A program made the position numbers and the translations under genes. A DNA stretch of 16,055 nucleotides from Candidatus Rokuibacteriota bacterium (GTDB taxonomy: Bacteria; Methylomirabilota; Methylomirabilia; Rokubacteriales; CSP1-6): the NCBI GenBank assembly GCA_003221435.1, contig QHRS01000078.1:1-16055 (forward strand). Direction: 5' to 3'. Position 1 is the stretch's first letter. The number at the start of each line of letters is the position of its first letter. This document shows positions 5,423 to 13,330 of the stretch, piece by piece. The notes under the pieces are model-generated. The model saw nothing but the letters and a program-made list of their open reading frames with translations, did no database searches and was not told the origin of the DNA.

Positions 5423-8133
5423 GCCCACCGGATCTCGCCCGTGCTCCCGTCGATCGCGATGCGGTCGCCGTCGGCGATGCGCACGGTGGCCTCCTTGACG
5501 CCGACGATGGTGGGGATCCCGAGCTCGCGCCCGATGATGGCGGTGTGCGAGAGCACGCTCCCCTTCTCTACGACGATGCCCTTCGAGGAGACCATCAGGA
5601 AGAGCCAGCCGGGGTCGGTGGAGCGCGCGACCAGGATGTGATCGCCGCCGGGGATGGGCTGGCTCGGGTCGGTGACGACGCGAGCCCGAGCCTCGGCCTT
5701 CCCCGACGAGCACCCGATCCCGCGGAGCATTCGCGTGGCGGCCTCCCCCCTTGCCGGGGCCGGAGCCGGGTCCACCGCCGGCCGTGACGCGCCGCCGGTG
5801 ATGATCCGCTCGGGGGGAGAGTGGCGCGCGAACACCGCGTACTCGGCGCGGCGGGCGGCGACCAGCGCGCGCAGATCGCGGGCGCCCGGCCCCGTCGCGG
5901 CCTCGAACACCTCCTCGACCGTCAGGTAGTGGAGGTCATCCACCCTTTCGATCAGGCCACGCGCCACGAACCGCTCGGCCATCCGGCGGAAGAGCCGCTT
6001 GACGATGCCGAACAGTCGTGTGCGCGCGAAGCGCATGTTCTCGCGGTTGGCGATGGCGAGCCTCGTGTTCCGGAGCACCCAGTGGTACGCCAGCCGCCGC
6101 AGCGGGCCGCCCAGCCGCCGGCCGGCGAACGCCTCGGCGCGCCGCCGCACCTCCCGCTCGCGCCGCTCCATCTCCTCCACCGAGAGGGCGCCCCTCGCGT
6201 ACCCACGGATCAGCCGGATCGCCACCTCGGGGTGCTCGCGGAGGCTCGCGGTCTCGAGCTTCAGCTCCTCGAGCCCGCGATCGCCGAACACCTGGACATG
6301 TCGATCGAGCGCGGCGCTCAGGTCCGCGAGGGCGGGGTCGGCGTGGATCGCGTCCCAGACACCGCGGTCGTCCGCGCGCTCGAAGAGCGCCGAGGCCCGG
6401 CGGTCGCCCCTCACGCGCTCGGCCAGGCGCAGGAGCGAGCGGAGCGGCGCAACACTCTCGACGCCGGTCTCTCCGCACAGCAGGTCGTTGTGGAGGTTGG
6501 GCTCCCCGGCGAGTCGCGTGTGGACGCACAGCCGGCGCAGCCACTCGTAGCCGGTCATGGCCGCGAAGTCGTTGTAGAGCGTCAGGTACCACACCCGGCG
6601 CGTCCGCGTCGCCAGCTCTTCGTACTGCGCGATGAGCCGGGCTTCGTCGTCGCCCGAGAAGTCCCGAGATCGGAAGTCGGCCCACAGCGCATCGAAGTGC
6701 CGGAAGAACACGCGTCCGGTGCGCGCGTTCGAGAGCAGCCGCCACGCCGCGATCGCGGCGGCGCCAGCGCGATTGAGCGGCGAGAGCGGGCGCCGCGGGA
6801 ACTCGACGCGATGCGTGATCCCGATCATCTCGTCCCACGCCTGCCGGTGCCGCTCGAAGCCCGGCAGGTACGAGAGCATCGCGTACCAGTTGAGCAGGTT
6901 GTAGTACACGCGCCCCTCGATCAGCCCAATCATCTCGGGGAAGATCCCGGTGGCGGGCGTGATCGCGCGCTTGTCGATCAGGAACCCCAGCGCCGCGTTG
7001 CGGAAGGTGTGCTCGTAGGCGGAGCGCACGAACGAGAAGGTCAGCGGAAGCGTGAGGCCCGGGTAGCTCTCGACGATGTTCGAGTTGTCCCAGACGCGGA
7101 GCTCGCCGGCCGAGGGGTCGGTGGCCGGCGCGGCGCGGGTGGTCGGTGCCGCGTCCGTCGCCGGCTCCGCGCCCGTCTCTGGCGTCGTGGCCTTCGCCGG
7201 CTTCACGATCGGACGGGCCTGAAGGATCGCGAGCCGACCCTCCCCGTCGAACGCCCACTCCATGTCCTGCGGCCCGCCGAAGCAGCCTTCGGCCCGGACT
7301 CCGGCGTCGCGCAGCTCGAGGATCTGGCGGTTCGTGAGCGCTGGCCGGTCGCGTTCGGAGTCGGGGACGGTCTCGAGGGTCACGCCGCCCGAGCCCGCGA
7401 TCGGAGCCACGCGCGAGAGCTTGGTCACGAGCGCGCTCTCGACCTCTTCCGAGTCCCACGCGACGGTGAAGCTGTCAGCCTCCGCCCGGTCGGCCACGAC
7501 GCCTTCACCGAGCCCGAGCGCCGCCGCGATCACGCAGCGGCGGGCGCCGCTGCCGGGCTCGCGCGTGAAGAGCACGCCGGATGCCGAGGCGCTCACCAGC
7601 CGCTGGACGATCACCGCCGCCGAGATCTCCGCCACCGCGAGGCCGGTGCGCTGCCGGTAGGCCAGCGCCCGGGCCGAGAACGCCGACCGCCACACCTTGC
7701 GGATGGCGGCCTCCACCTCGCGAGGCGGGACATTGAGGAAGGACTCCATCAGGCCCGCGAAGGAGTGCGAGACCGAGTCCTCCCCAACGACCGAGGAGCG
7801 GACGGAGAGCGTGCCGCCCTGCGCGAGGCGTTCGGCGGCGGCCGCGAGGTCGGCCGCGAGCGTGGGCGGAAGCGGCCAGGCCTCGAGCCATTGCGCGACG
7901 CGAGCCGCCGCCGCCTCGAGTGCTTCACGACTCGCCGGAACGGGGCCGGCGAGCAACGCGTCGATCTCGGCGCGGTGCGGCTCGAGGCCACAATCGAAGA
8001 CGCGGCTCGAGAGCACATACCAGTCGGGCACCGGGAAATCGAACGCGCGCAGGCGGAAGAGATTCCACCCCTTGCCGCCGGCCTCGCGCACGGAGACGGC
8101 CTCGAGCGCCGCGTTGCACGGGATCAGCTCCAT
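5419..8133 (-). CDS. Pyruvate-phosphate-dikinase-like phosphotransferase (PEP synthase/Rph architecture)
   Basis: 904-residue cytoplasmic enzyme of the dikinase family, which splits ATP and moves a phosphate through a histidine. Residues 1-310 form the ATP-grasp domain: GGKGWNLFRL (19-28), SVRSSVVGEDS (110-120), SGVLFTREP (185-193) and QDMEWAFDGEGRLAILQARP (289-308). A Pro/Ala/Thr linker follows (311-345). The middle (346-790) begins SNIVESYPGLTLPLTFSF and is mostly helical. The C-terminal swivelling domain (about 795-904) has the phospho-carrier His863 in KGSVLSHTAIIGRELGIP. No PEP/pyruvate barrel follows, so like rifampin phosphotransferase (Rph) it should phosphorylate another substrate bound by the middle domain, or pass phosphate to a partner. 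It starts 3 bases after the UbiA stop, with a weak ribosome site, and overlaps the next gene by GTGA. Given the operon, a lipid, polyol or isoprenoid alcohol is a possible acceptor (inference); antibiotic inactivation is the alternative. Confidence 0.88.
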   Translation of the reverse strand: MELIPCNAALEAVSVREAGGKGWNLFRLRAFDFPVPDWYVLSSRVFDCGLEPHRAEIDALLAGPVPASREALEAAAARVAQWLEAWPLPPTLAADLAAAAERLAQGGTLSVRSSVVGEDSVSHSFAGLMESFLNVPPREVEAAIRKVWRSAFSARALAYRQRTGLAVAEISAAVIVQRLVSASASGVLFTREPGSGARRCVIAAALGLGEGVVADRAEADSFTVAWDSEEVESALVTKLSRVAPIAGSGGVTLETVPDSERDRPALTNRQILELRDAGVRAEGCFGGPQDMEWAFDGEGRLAILQARPIVKPAKATTPETGAEPATDAAPTTRAAPATDPSAGELRVWDNSNIVESYPGLTLPLTFSFVRSAYEHTFRNAALGFLIDKRAITPATGIFPEMIGLIEGRVYYNLLNWYAMLSYLPGFERHRQAWDEMIGITHRVEFPRRPLSPLNRAGAAAIAAWRLLSNARTGRVFFRHFDALWADFRSRDFSGDDEARLIAQYEELATRTRRVWYLTLYNDFAAMTGYEWLRRLCVHTRLAGEPNLHNDLLCGETGVESVAPLRSLLRLAERVRGDRRASALFERADDRGVWDAIHADPALADLSAALDRHVQVFGDRGLEELKLETASLREHPEVAIRLIRGYARGALSVEEMERREREVRRRAEAFAGRRLGGPLRRLAYHWVLRNTRLAIANRENMRFARTRLFGIVKRLFRRMAERFVARGLIERVDDLHYLTVEEVFEAATGPGARDLRALVAARRAEYAVFARHSPPERIITGGASRPAVDPAPAPARGEAATRMLRGIGCSSGKAEARARVVTDPSQPIPGGDHILVARSTDPGWLFLMVSSKGIVVEKGSVLSHTAIIGRELGIPTIVGVKEATVRIADGDRIAIDGSTGEIRWA

Positions 8134-8136
8134 GGC

Positions 8137-9066
8137 TCAGCTCGGGAGCCAGGAGCCAGCGGCCGCGGCGAGCAGGACCGCGACCGCGTACCCCTCGGCC
8201 GGGCGGCGGAGCTTCGGCGTGGCGGGGCTCGGATCGATGAGGAACCGGGCGTGCGCCCACATCGCGCCCGCCCACGCCCCGGCGACGAGCGCCGGAAACA
8301 CCCAGTGAAGCCCCAGCGAGCGCCACAAGTAGAGACCGATCGCGAAGCTGACGGTCTGGGCGGCTGCCGCCAGCGCCACGGCGCCACGGCGCCCGAGCAA
8401 CCGCGAGTAGGTCACGTACTCGTTCTCCTCCGCGGCCGAACGGATCTTGCGCGCGATTTCCCACGCGAACGAGATCGCCCACACCATCGCCACCAGCAGC
8501 AGGGCCGGAACCCACCGCACATGCGCTAGAGGAATGCGCTCCCCCGCCGCCACGACCACAACCAGATCGAGCGCCAGCAACGGCACGATCGGATTGTGGG
8601 TGGCGAGGGTGAGGAGCAGGTTCGGCCGCATGATCGCGGGAACGAAGAACCAGCGGACCATGAGGAGCGCCCAACCCAGCACCAGAGCGGCGGCCAGCGC
8701 GGTGGCCGGGCTCGCGAGATTGGGCGCCAGGAACAGGATGCTCGCGACCCGGAGGCTGAACACGATGTCGGCCTCCTCGATACGCCCGGAAGGGAGCGGC
8801 CGGTCAGGGAACAGCGCCCGATCCACCTCCTGATCCTTGAGCTCGTCCATCAGCCGCAGCACCAGCAGGAACGTGAACGCGTTCCAGGCCGCGAGCAGCG
8901 TCGCGGGCCCGATGCCGCCGCCCGCGATGCCGTGGATGCGGCGGAACAACCCGGCGACGGCGAGTGCCAACAGCGCGGCGCCAGGCACCCGCTGCTCGAG
9001 CGGGTACATCTCCCCGAGGTAGCCCCACAGGCGCCGCGCGTAGCCGCCGCGGGGCAGCAGCGTCAC
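8137..9066 (-). CDS. UbiA-family prenyltransferase-like membrane protein
   Basis: 309-residue integral membrane protein with about eight hydrophobic spans (from about 29, 54, 103, 123, 156, 185, 231 and 255, and a last one near 293). UbiA enzymes attach prenyl chains to an acceptor inside the membrane with two Asp-rich motifs binding Mg-diphosphate. The first motif is present in altered form: LMDELKDQEVDRALFPDRPL (72-91), with Asp74, Asp78 and Asp82 instead of NDxxDxxxD, followed by the usual RPLPSGRI. The second motif is changed to WEIARKIRSAAEENEYVTYS (202-221), where the usual DxxxD has become ExxxK. Such sequences form a separate UbiA branch of unknown substrate, as far as I know. The GTG start at 9066 overlaps the exporter stop (GTGA) and has GGAGGAG at 9072-9078, five bases upstream. 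The product may supply an isoprenoid-linked lipid exported by the MMPL protein (inference). Confidence 0.85.
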   Translation of the reverse strand: MTLLPRGGYARRLWGYLGEMYPLEQRVPGAALLALAVAGLFRRIHGIAGGGIGPATLLAAWNAFTFLLVLRLMDELKDQEVDRALFPDRPLPSGRIEEADIVFSLRVASILFLAPNLASPATALAAALVLGWALLMVRWFFVPAIMRPNLLLTLATHNPIVPLLALDLVVVVAAGERIPLAHVRWVPALLLVAMVWAISFAWEIARKIRSAAEENEYVTYSRLLGRRGAVALAAAAQTVSFAIGLYLWRSLGLHWVFPALVAGAWAGAMWAHARFLIDPSPATPKLRRPAEGYAVAVLLAAAAGSWLPS

Positions 9067-11300
9067 CGTCGCTCCTCCGGAAACGGCCGGCCCGGCAGCC
9101 ACCAGTTCCAGGGCCCGGCCAGCACCATCAGGGCGGGAACCAGCACCACGCGGATCAGCGTGGCGTCGAGCGCCACCGCGAAGGCCAGACCGAGCCCGAA
9201 TTCGCGCGTGGCGATCATGCGCGTGAAGCCGAAGGAGAGGAAGATCGAGATCATGATGAGCGCGGCGCTGGTGATGGTCCCGGCGGTGCGCTCGAGCCCG
9301 GCCGCCACGGCCTGGCGTGTGTCGCCCGAGGCAAGGTACTCCTCGCGAACGCGGGAGAGCAGGAACACCTCGTAGTCCATCGAGAGTCCGAACAGGATGG
9401 TGAACAGCATCAGCACGATGAACGAGTTGAGCCCGCCCGGCGGATCGAGCCTCAGGAGCCCCGCGCCGTGCCCGTCCTGGAACACCAGAACCAGGAACCC
9501 GTAAGCCGCGAGCACGGAGAGGAGATTGAGGAGCGTCGCCTTGAGCGGAATGGCCAGAGATCGGAACAGGACCAGCAGCACCACGAAGGTGAGCGCCAGG
9601 ACGACGCCGGCCACGCGCGGCAGGTTGCTCATGAGCTGGTGATCGAAGTCCGCGACCGAAGCCGTCACGCCTCCGAATCCCACGCGCAGGCCGGCCGCGC
9701 GCGCCTCCGGGAAACCCGCGCGCCTGAGCTCCGCGAGCTGGCGCTTCGCCTCCAGGCTCTGGGGCTCGAACCCACCGATCATCAGGATCTGGGCGAGGCG
9801 GCCGTCGGGGCTCACCACCCGGTCCGCGAGCGCGCGCAGCCCTTCTGGGAGCTGCGCGGAGGACCGGATGTCGGAGCCCGGCCCGTGCACCGCGCTCGCG
9901 ATCTGCGGGAAACCCTGGACACCCGCCACGCGATCGTCGTCGTAGAGCCGCATGGCGACGTCGAGCGCCGCCTGCCGCGCGGCCTCCTCCCAGACGGTGT
10001 GACCAGGAGGTGTTTCGAGCAGCAGGACGACGGGGCCCATCCACCCTTTCGGGAAATTGCGCGCCAGCAGCTCGTAGCCGCGCCGCGACTCGGTCTCGGC
10101 CGGCAAGGTGGAGGCGCCGATGCTCCAGTTGCGGAGACGGCTCACCGGCAGCACCAGCACGGCGAGCACGGCCAGGCACGCGACGAGAAACACGCGCGGC
10201 CGCCGCATCACCAGCATCGCCCAGCGTCCCCACAACCCCTCCGATGCGTGGGACGCAGCCGCGGCGCGCGCGCCCCGTAGCGGCCAGTGGACCGCCCCAC
10301 CCAGCAGCGAGAGCAGCGCGGGGAGCAGCGTGAGGGCGGCGGCCACCGCCGCCGCCACCACGAACGTGCCGCCCAGCGCGATCGCGTCCAGGAACGGCGC
10401 CCGCAGCAGGAACAGGGCGAGGAAGCCCACCGCCACGGTCGCGCCCGAGAACAGCACGGCTTCGCCCGCGCCCACGACCGCGCGGATCACGGCCTCGCCT
10501 AGCTCGTGCCCGTGGTCCAGCTCCTGGCGGCAGCGGCTGATGATGAAGAGGGCGTAGTCGATCCCGACGCCGAGCCCGATCATGCTCACGGCGTTCTCGG
10601 CGAACACGCTCGCCGGCACGACGTGCCCGACGAAGTAGAGCCCGGCGAAGCTCAGGGAGACGGCGGCCAGCGCCAGCAGGATCGGCAGCGCGGCCGCGAG
10701 CGGCGCCCCGAAGACCAAGACCAGGATGAGGAGCGTGACCGGGACCCCGACCGTCTCGGCCGCGAGCAGGTCCCGGGAGGAATCGGCGTCGAGATCGTGG
10801 AGCATCGCCATGGTGCCGGTCACGAGCGCCGAGAAGCCGGGCGGAGCGCCTCCGCGCGCGGCGCGCCGCAGCACCGGCGTGAGGAGTTCCGCTTTGAAGA
10901 AGCTGCTTGCGTGTGGCGAGACGATGACCAGGGCGGTGTGGCCGTCCGAGCCGAGCAGCTCGGGCGCGTAGCTGTCCCACGAGCTGTGGGCGCTCCGCAC
11001 TTCGGGCAACGCCGCGAGGGAGTCGGTCATGCGCTGCACCGCCGCGCCGAACACCGGCTCGTTGCAGCGGATCGAATCGCTGTGGACCACGACCAGGAAC
11101 GGGTAGGCAGCGCCCGCGCCGAAGGCGCGGTTGATTTCGCGGGTGACGCGTTGGGATTCGCTCCCGGGGATCTGGTCGGTCCCGCCTTGCAGGACGCCGC
11201 TCAGCCGGCCCGCGAAGAAGCCGGCCGCCGCGAGGAGGACAGCCCAAGCCAGGATGACGGCGAGGCGGTAGCGGAGGACTGTAGCGGCGAAGGCCCGCAT
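9063..11300 (-). CDS. MMPL/RND-family lipid exporter
   Basis: 745-residue proton-driven inner-membrane transporter; MMPL proteins flip or export lipids, for example hopanoids (HpnN) and mycobacterial glycolipids. It has the duplicated RND plan: first span at about 13-30, an outer loop (31-180), five spans (183-335), span 7 (about 368-385), a second outer loop (386-560), and five spans (563-728). Both proton-relay signatures are intact: GLGVGIDYALFIISR (242-256) and GLSMDYEVFLLSRVREEY (638-655). The end WLPGRPFPEERR fits the family. The ATG at 11300 opens directly on MRAFAATVLRYRLAVI, a normal MMPL start; the frame runs open much further upstream but with non-protein-like content that would overlap the divergent gene. 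No clear ribosome site is visible; GTG at 11312 and TTG at 11309 are minor alternatives. First gene of the six-gene lipid operon. Confidence 0.93.
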   Translation of the reverse strand: MRAFAATVLRYRLAVILAWAVLLAAAGFFAGRLSGVLQGGTDQIPGSESQRVTREINRAFGAGAAYPFLVVVHSDSIRCNEPVFGAAVQRMTDSLAALPEVRSAHSSWDSYAPELLGSDGHTALVIVSPHASSFFKAELLTPVLRRAARGGAPPGFSALVTGTMAMLHDLDADSSRDLLAAETVGVPVTLLILVLVFGAPLAAALPILLALAAVSLSFAGLYFVGHVVPASVFAENAVSMIGLGVGIDYALFIISRCRQELDHGHELGEAVIRAVVGAGEAVLFSGATVAVGFLALFLLRAPFLDAIALGGTFVVAAAVAAALTLLPALLSLLGGAVHWPLRGARAAAASHASEGLWGRWAMLVMRRPRVFLVACLAVLAVLVLPVSRLRNWSIGASTLPAETESRRGYELLARNFPKGWMGPVVLLLETPPGHTVWEEAARQAALDVAMRLYDDDRVAGVQGFPQIASAVHGPGSDIRSSAQLPEGLRALADRVVSPDGRLAQILMIGGFEPQSLEAKRQLAELRRAGFPEARAAGLRVGFGGVTASVADFDHQLMSNLPRVAGVVLALTFVVLLVLFRSLAIPLKATLLNLLSVLAAYGFLVLVFQDGHGAGLLRLDPPGGLNSFIVLMLFTILFGLSMDYEVFLLSRVREEYLASGDTRQAVAAGLERTAGTITSAALIMISIFLSFGFTRMIATREFGLGLAFAVALDATLIRVVLVPALMVLAGPWNWWLPGRPFPEERR

Positions 11301-11348
11301 GGGCCGCGGAGTCAACACCGTTGCGGCCAAGCCCGTCAACGCCGGTGT
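11301..11348 (-). promoter_or_regulatory. Candidate operator/promoter elements before the exporter operon
   Basis: Immediately upstream of the exporter ATG, GTCAACACCG (11311-11320) is repeated as GTCAACGCCG (11335-11344), 24 bases apart start to start. On the minus strand each copy reads GTTGAC, like a -35 box. ACACCG (11315-11320) and CGGTGT (11343-11348) are also inverted copies. This could be a dimer-binding operator or two -35-like boxes; no good -10 element is visible. Confidence 0.25.
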
Positions 11349-11438
11349 GGAGTCGGGAGGTGCCGCCACGGCACGGGGCCCGCCTCTCCGGTGCGGTCGC
11401 CCGGTGCATCGCGACGCTCGAGCCCAGCCCCTAGCCGG

Positions 11439-11466
11439 TTGACCGCGGCCCCGGTCCTGCGATACT
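11439..11466 (+). promoter_or_regulatory. Sigma-70-like promoter of the methyltransferase gene
   Basis: TTGACC (11439-11444) is five of six to the -35 consensus. GATACT (11461-11466) is four of six to TATAAT, with a 16-base spacer. Transcription would start near 11473, some seven bases before the ATG at 11480. No Shine-Dalgarno sequence is seen between them, so the message would be nearly leaderless. Confidence 0.5.
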
Positions 11467-11479
11467 CGCCCGTGCTCCC

Positions 11480-12084
11480 ATGTCGCTTCGCGCCTTCTAC
11501 GACGGCCTCGCGCCGCTCTATCACCTCGTTTACGAGGACTGTCGCTGGCCGCGGTCACTCGAGCGCGCCACGAGGCGGACGCGCGCGGCCTGCGGCTGCC
11601 CTGCCTCGTGGCGGATTTCCGTTCTCTCGCGGCGCGCTCGGAGAGTGCCGACGTCGTCCTGGTTGCGGACAACTCCCTCCCGCATCTCCTGAGCGAGGCC
11701 GAGATCGCCGCCGCGTTGGCCGAGTACTTCCGCTGCGCCCGGCCGGGCGGGGGATGCCTCATCACGATGCGCGACTACGGAATCCCGCCGCCGCCAGGGA
11801 CTCGCGAAGTGCATCCCTTCGGCGAGCGCGCGTGGCGAGGGCACCGCTTTCATGTGCGCCAAGTGTGGACGTGGCGCGACCGTCGGTACGACCTCGCGCT
11901 CGAGGTGACGCCGCTCGACGCCGAGTCGGGGGACTCCGTGCCAGTGCTCGAGACGAGCTACTTCGCCATCACGCTCGAGGAGGTCGCCGAGCTCATGCGG
12001 GGAGCCGGCTTCGAGCGCGTGGAGCGTGTGGACGGGCGCTTCTTCCAGCCGGTGCTGATGGGCACCCGACCTCGGGCCGCGTGA
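11480..12084 (+). pseudogene. Class-I SAM-dependent methyltransferase with internal deletion
   Basis: The N-terminal piece reads MSLRAFYDGLAPLYHLVYED (11480-11539), a typical start for methyltransferases of this group. From about 11539 the homologous reading continues in a different frame: LSLAAVTRARHEADARGLRL, PCLVADFRSLAA, then SADVVLVADNSLPHLLSE, PGGGCLITMRDYG (motif post-III) and a C-terminal sheet ending GFERVERVDGRFFQPVLMGT. In intact relatives about 50 residues separate YxDW from SDLSxxAV, and they include the DxxCGxGT SAM-binding loop. Here the two pieces abut, so the SAM site is lost and the frame is shifted; the 605-base span is not a multiple of three. Without the loop the product cannot bind SAM, so it is a pseudogene or an assembly deletion. 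A GTG at 11608 could start the C-terminal piece, but that would still lack motif I. It is divergent from the lipid operon and convergent with the kinase operon. Confidence 0.8.
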
Positions 12085-12088
12085 GGGC

Positions 12089-12167
12089 GGTGTCGCGACG
12101 ACGGCGGCAACATCGTCGAGGCCGATCGCGCCCGCTTGGAGCGCGCCGAGGGGGTCCTCGCGACACC
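12089..12167. repeat. Inverted repeat in the convergent intergenic region
   Basis: GGTGTCGCGACGAC (12089-12102) and GTCCTCGCGACACC (12154-12167) are inverted copies matching at 13 of 14 positions, with a 51-base GC-rich spacer. They lie just after the methyltransferase stop and before the kinase-operon stop at 12236. A long stem here could help end both convergent transcripts, but there is no T-run. Otherwise 12085-12235 shows no gene. Confidence 0.45.
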
Positions 12168-12235
12168 GACGCCTACGTGCGCTCCGAGGGGTGCGCCGCC
12201 ACCACGTCGGGCCCGATTGCTTCGCCCTGCATCCA

Positions 12236-13330
12236 TCAGCGGGATGACGGGAATTTGGCGCGGTGGTCCCCGGACGACTCGGCCAGCCGCGCCGCCTCGC
12301 ACACCAGGGCGCGCCCCGGCGAGAGCCGGTTGTCGTCCCGGCGGAGTCGCTTTTCTGCGACGCGCAGCAGCGCGGCCGCCCGGTGCCACGCGAGCGCGCG
12401 CCCGTCCAGGATGCCGGTGGTCTCCGCCAGGAACGTCTCCTCCGCGCGCGCCGCCTCGCCCGCGGCTCGCCCATGTTCAAGCCCGATGCGCCAGATGGTG
12501 GCAAGGAATACGCCGGCGTCGAGTTCTATGGGCCCGCGACCGAAGCGCTGCCAGTCGATCACCCCTGGACCGTCGCCGAGCTCGAGGACGTGGCGGGCGT
12601 AGAGCGAACCGTGCACCAGGCCCGAAGCACCTTCGCGGGGCAGGGTCTGCGCGAGCCTCTCCGCCACCGCGGCGGCAGCCGCTCCCAGCGCGCGATCCGA
12701 TTTACCAATGCGGCCGACCCACTGGGGCACCCGGCGTAGCACGTCCGCCGCGCCGACCGGCGGCCCCGAAATCACCGGCAGCGACAGGGCGTGCCGGAGC
12801 CAGATTGCGGCCAGCTCGCCGGCGCGCGCCCCCCGACCTTGCTTGACCAGCAAGTTCGCCGGGGTCCCATCGAGCCAGCCGATGACCAGCACGCGGAGAT
12901 CGCGTTCCCAGGCAAGCAGGCGTGGCACGCGAGCGCCCGAGTCGCTGGCGAGCCCGGCGGCGGCGAGCGCTTCGTACAGCTTGGCCTCGGGCTCCGGATC
13001 CTTGGCGTAGACCTTGACCGCGAAGCGACGGCGTGACGCCCGCGCCCCGAAGGTGGCGCGCGCGCCCGGCGTGTACCCGCACAGGCGAAGCTTGACGTGA
13101 GCGCCGCCCAGGCCGAGGGAAGGAATGGAGCCGGCCAGTCCGCGCTCGCGGATGACGCCGAGCGCCGGCAGCTCGGGATCGTCGGGGAGCTCAGTGGGCT
13201 CGTTCGTCCGCCCCCGAGTGACCCTCACGACCGCACTGAGCGGCAAATGTCTTGGGGCTTCGGCAGTCCCCTTCGAAGGCGCCGAGCTCAGAACACCGAC
13301 ACCCAGCAGCCCGGCGATGATGGCTCTCAA
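12236..13330 (-). CDS. APH-like phosphotransferase homologue, probable pseudokinase
   Basis: 364-residue protein of the aminoglycoside/choline kinase fold. It has GYTPGARATFGA (85-96), the ATP-anchoring Lys in FAVKVYAKD (103-111), VLVIGWLDG as hinge (147-155), the catalytic-loop equivalent GLVHGSLYARHVL (237-249) and the metal-binding GVIDWQRFGRGPIELD (256-271). The normal HGD is HGS: Ser242 replaces the catalytic Asp, and the later Asn is His247, while the DFG-type Asp259 remains. It may therefore be inactive, regulatory, or unusual in mechanism. The start is the TTG at 13330, overlapping the previous TGA (TTGA), with AAGGA at 13336-13340, five bases upstream. The first residues (RAIIAGLLGVGVLSSAP) are hydrophobic and could act as a weak membrane anchor, which is odd for this fold. 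Paralogous in plan to the preceding kinase and probably its partner. Confidence 0.75.
   Translation of the reverse strand: MRAIIAGLLGVGVLSSAPSKGTAEAPRHLPLSAVVRVTRGRTNEPTELPDDPELPALGVIRERGLAGSIPSLGLGGAHVKLRLCGYTPGARATFGARASRRRFAVKVYAKDPEPEAKLYEALAAAGLASDSGARVPRLLAWERDLRVLVIGWLDGTPANLLVKQGRGARAGELAAIWLRHALSLPVISGPPVGAADVLRRVPQWVGRIGKSDRALGAAAAAVAERLAQTLPREGASGLVHGSLYARHVLELGDGPGVIDWQRFGRGPIELDAGVFLATIWRIGLEHGRAAGEAARAEETFLAETTGILDGRALAWHRAAALLRVAEKRLRRDDNRLSPGRALVCEAARLAESSGDHRAKFPSSR

Noticed and set aside
5821..8529. 902-codon plus-strand open frame
   Set aside because: It is antisense to the dikinase-like gene and part of UbiA, Arg/Glu/His-rich without domains. Such frames are common opposite high-GC genes.
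8137..11409. 1090-codon minus-strand frame as one large protein
   Set aside because: Only its last 309 codons (UbiA) are real. The rest is an out-of-frame reading of the MMPL gene.
11301..11765. N-terminal extension of the MMPL protein to the start at 11765
   Set aside because: The extra 155 residues are not family-like and overlap the divergent methyltransferase gene. MRAFAATVLRYRLAVI is a normal MMPL start.
12085..12235. Small gene between the methyltransferase and kinase genes
   Set aside because: Short frames in all directions lack family likeness and ribosome sites. Only an inverted repeat is supported.
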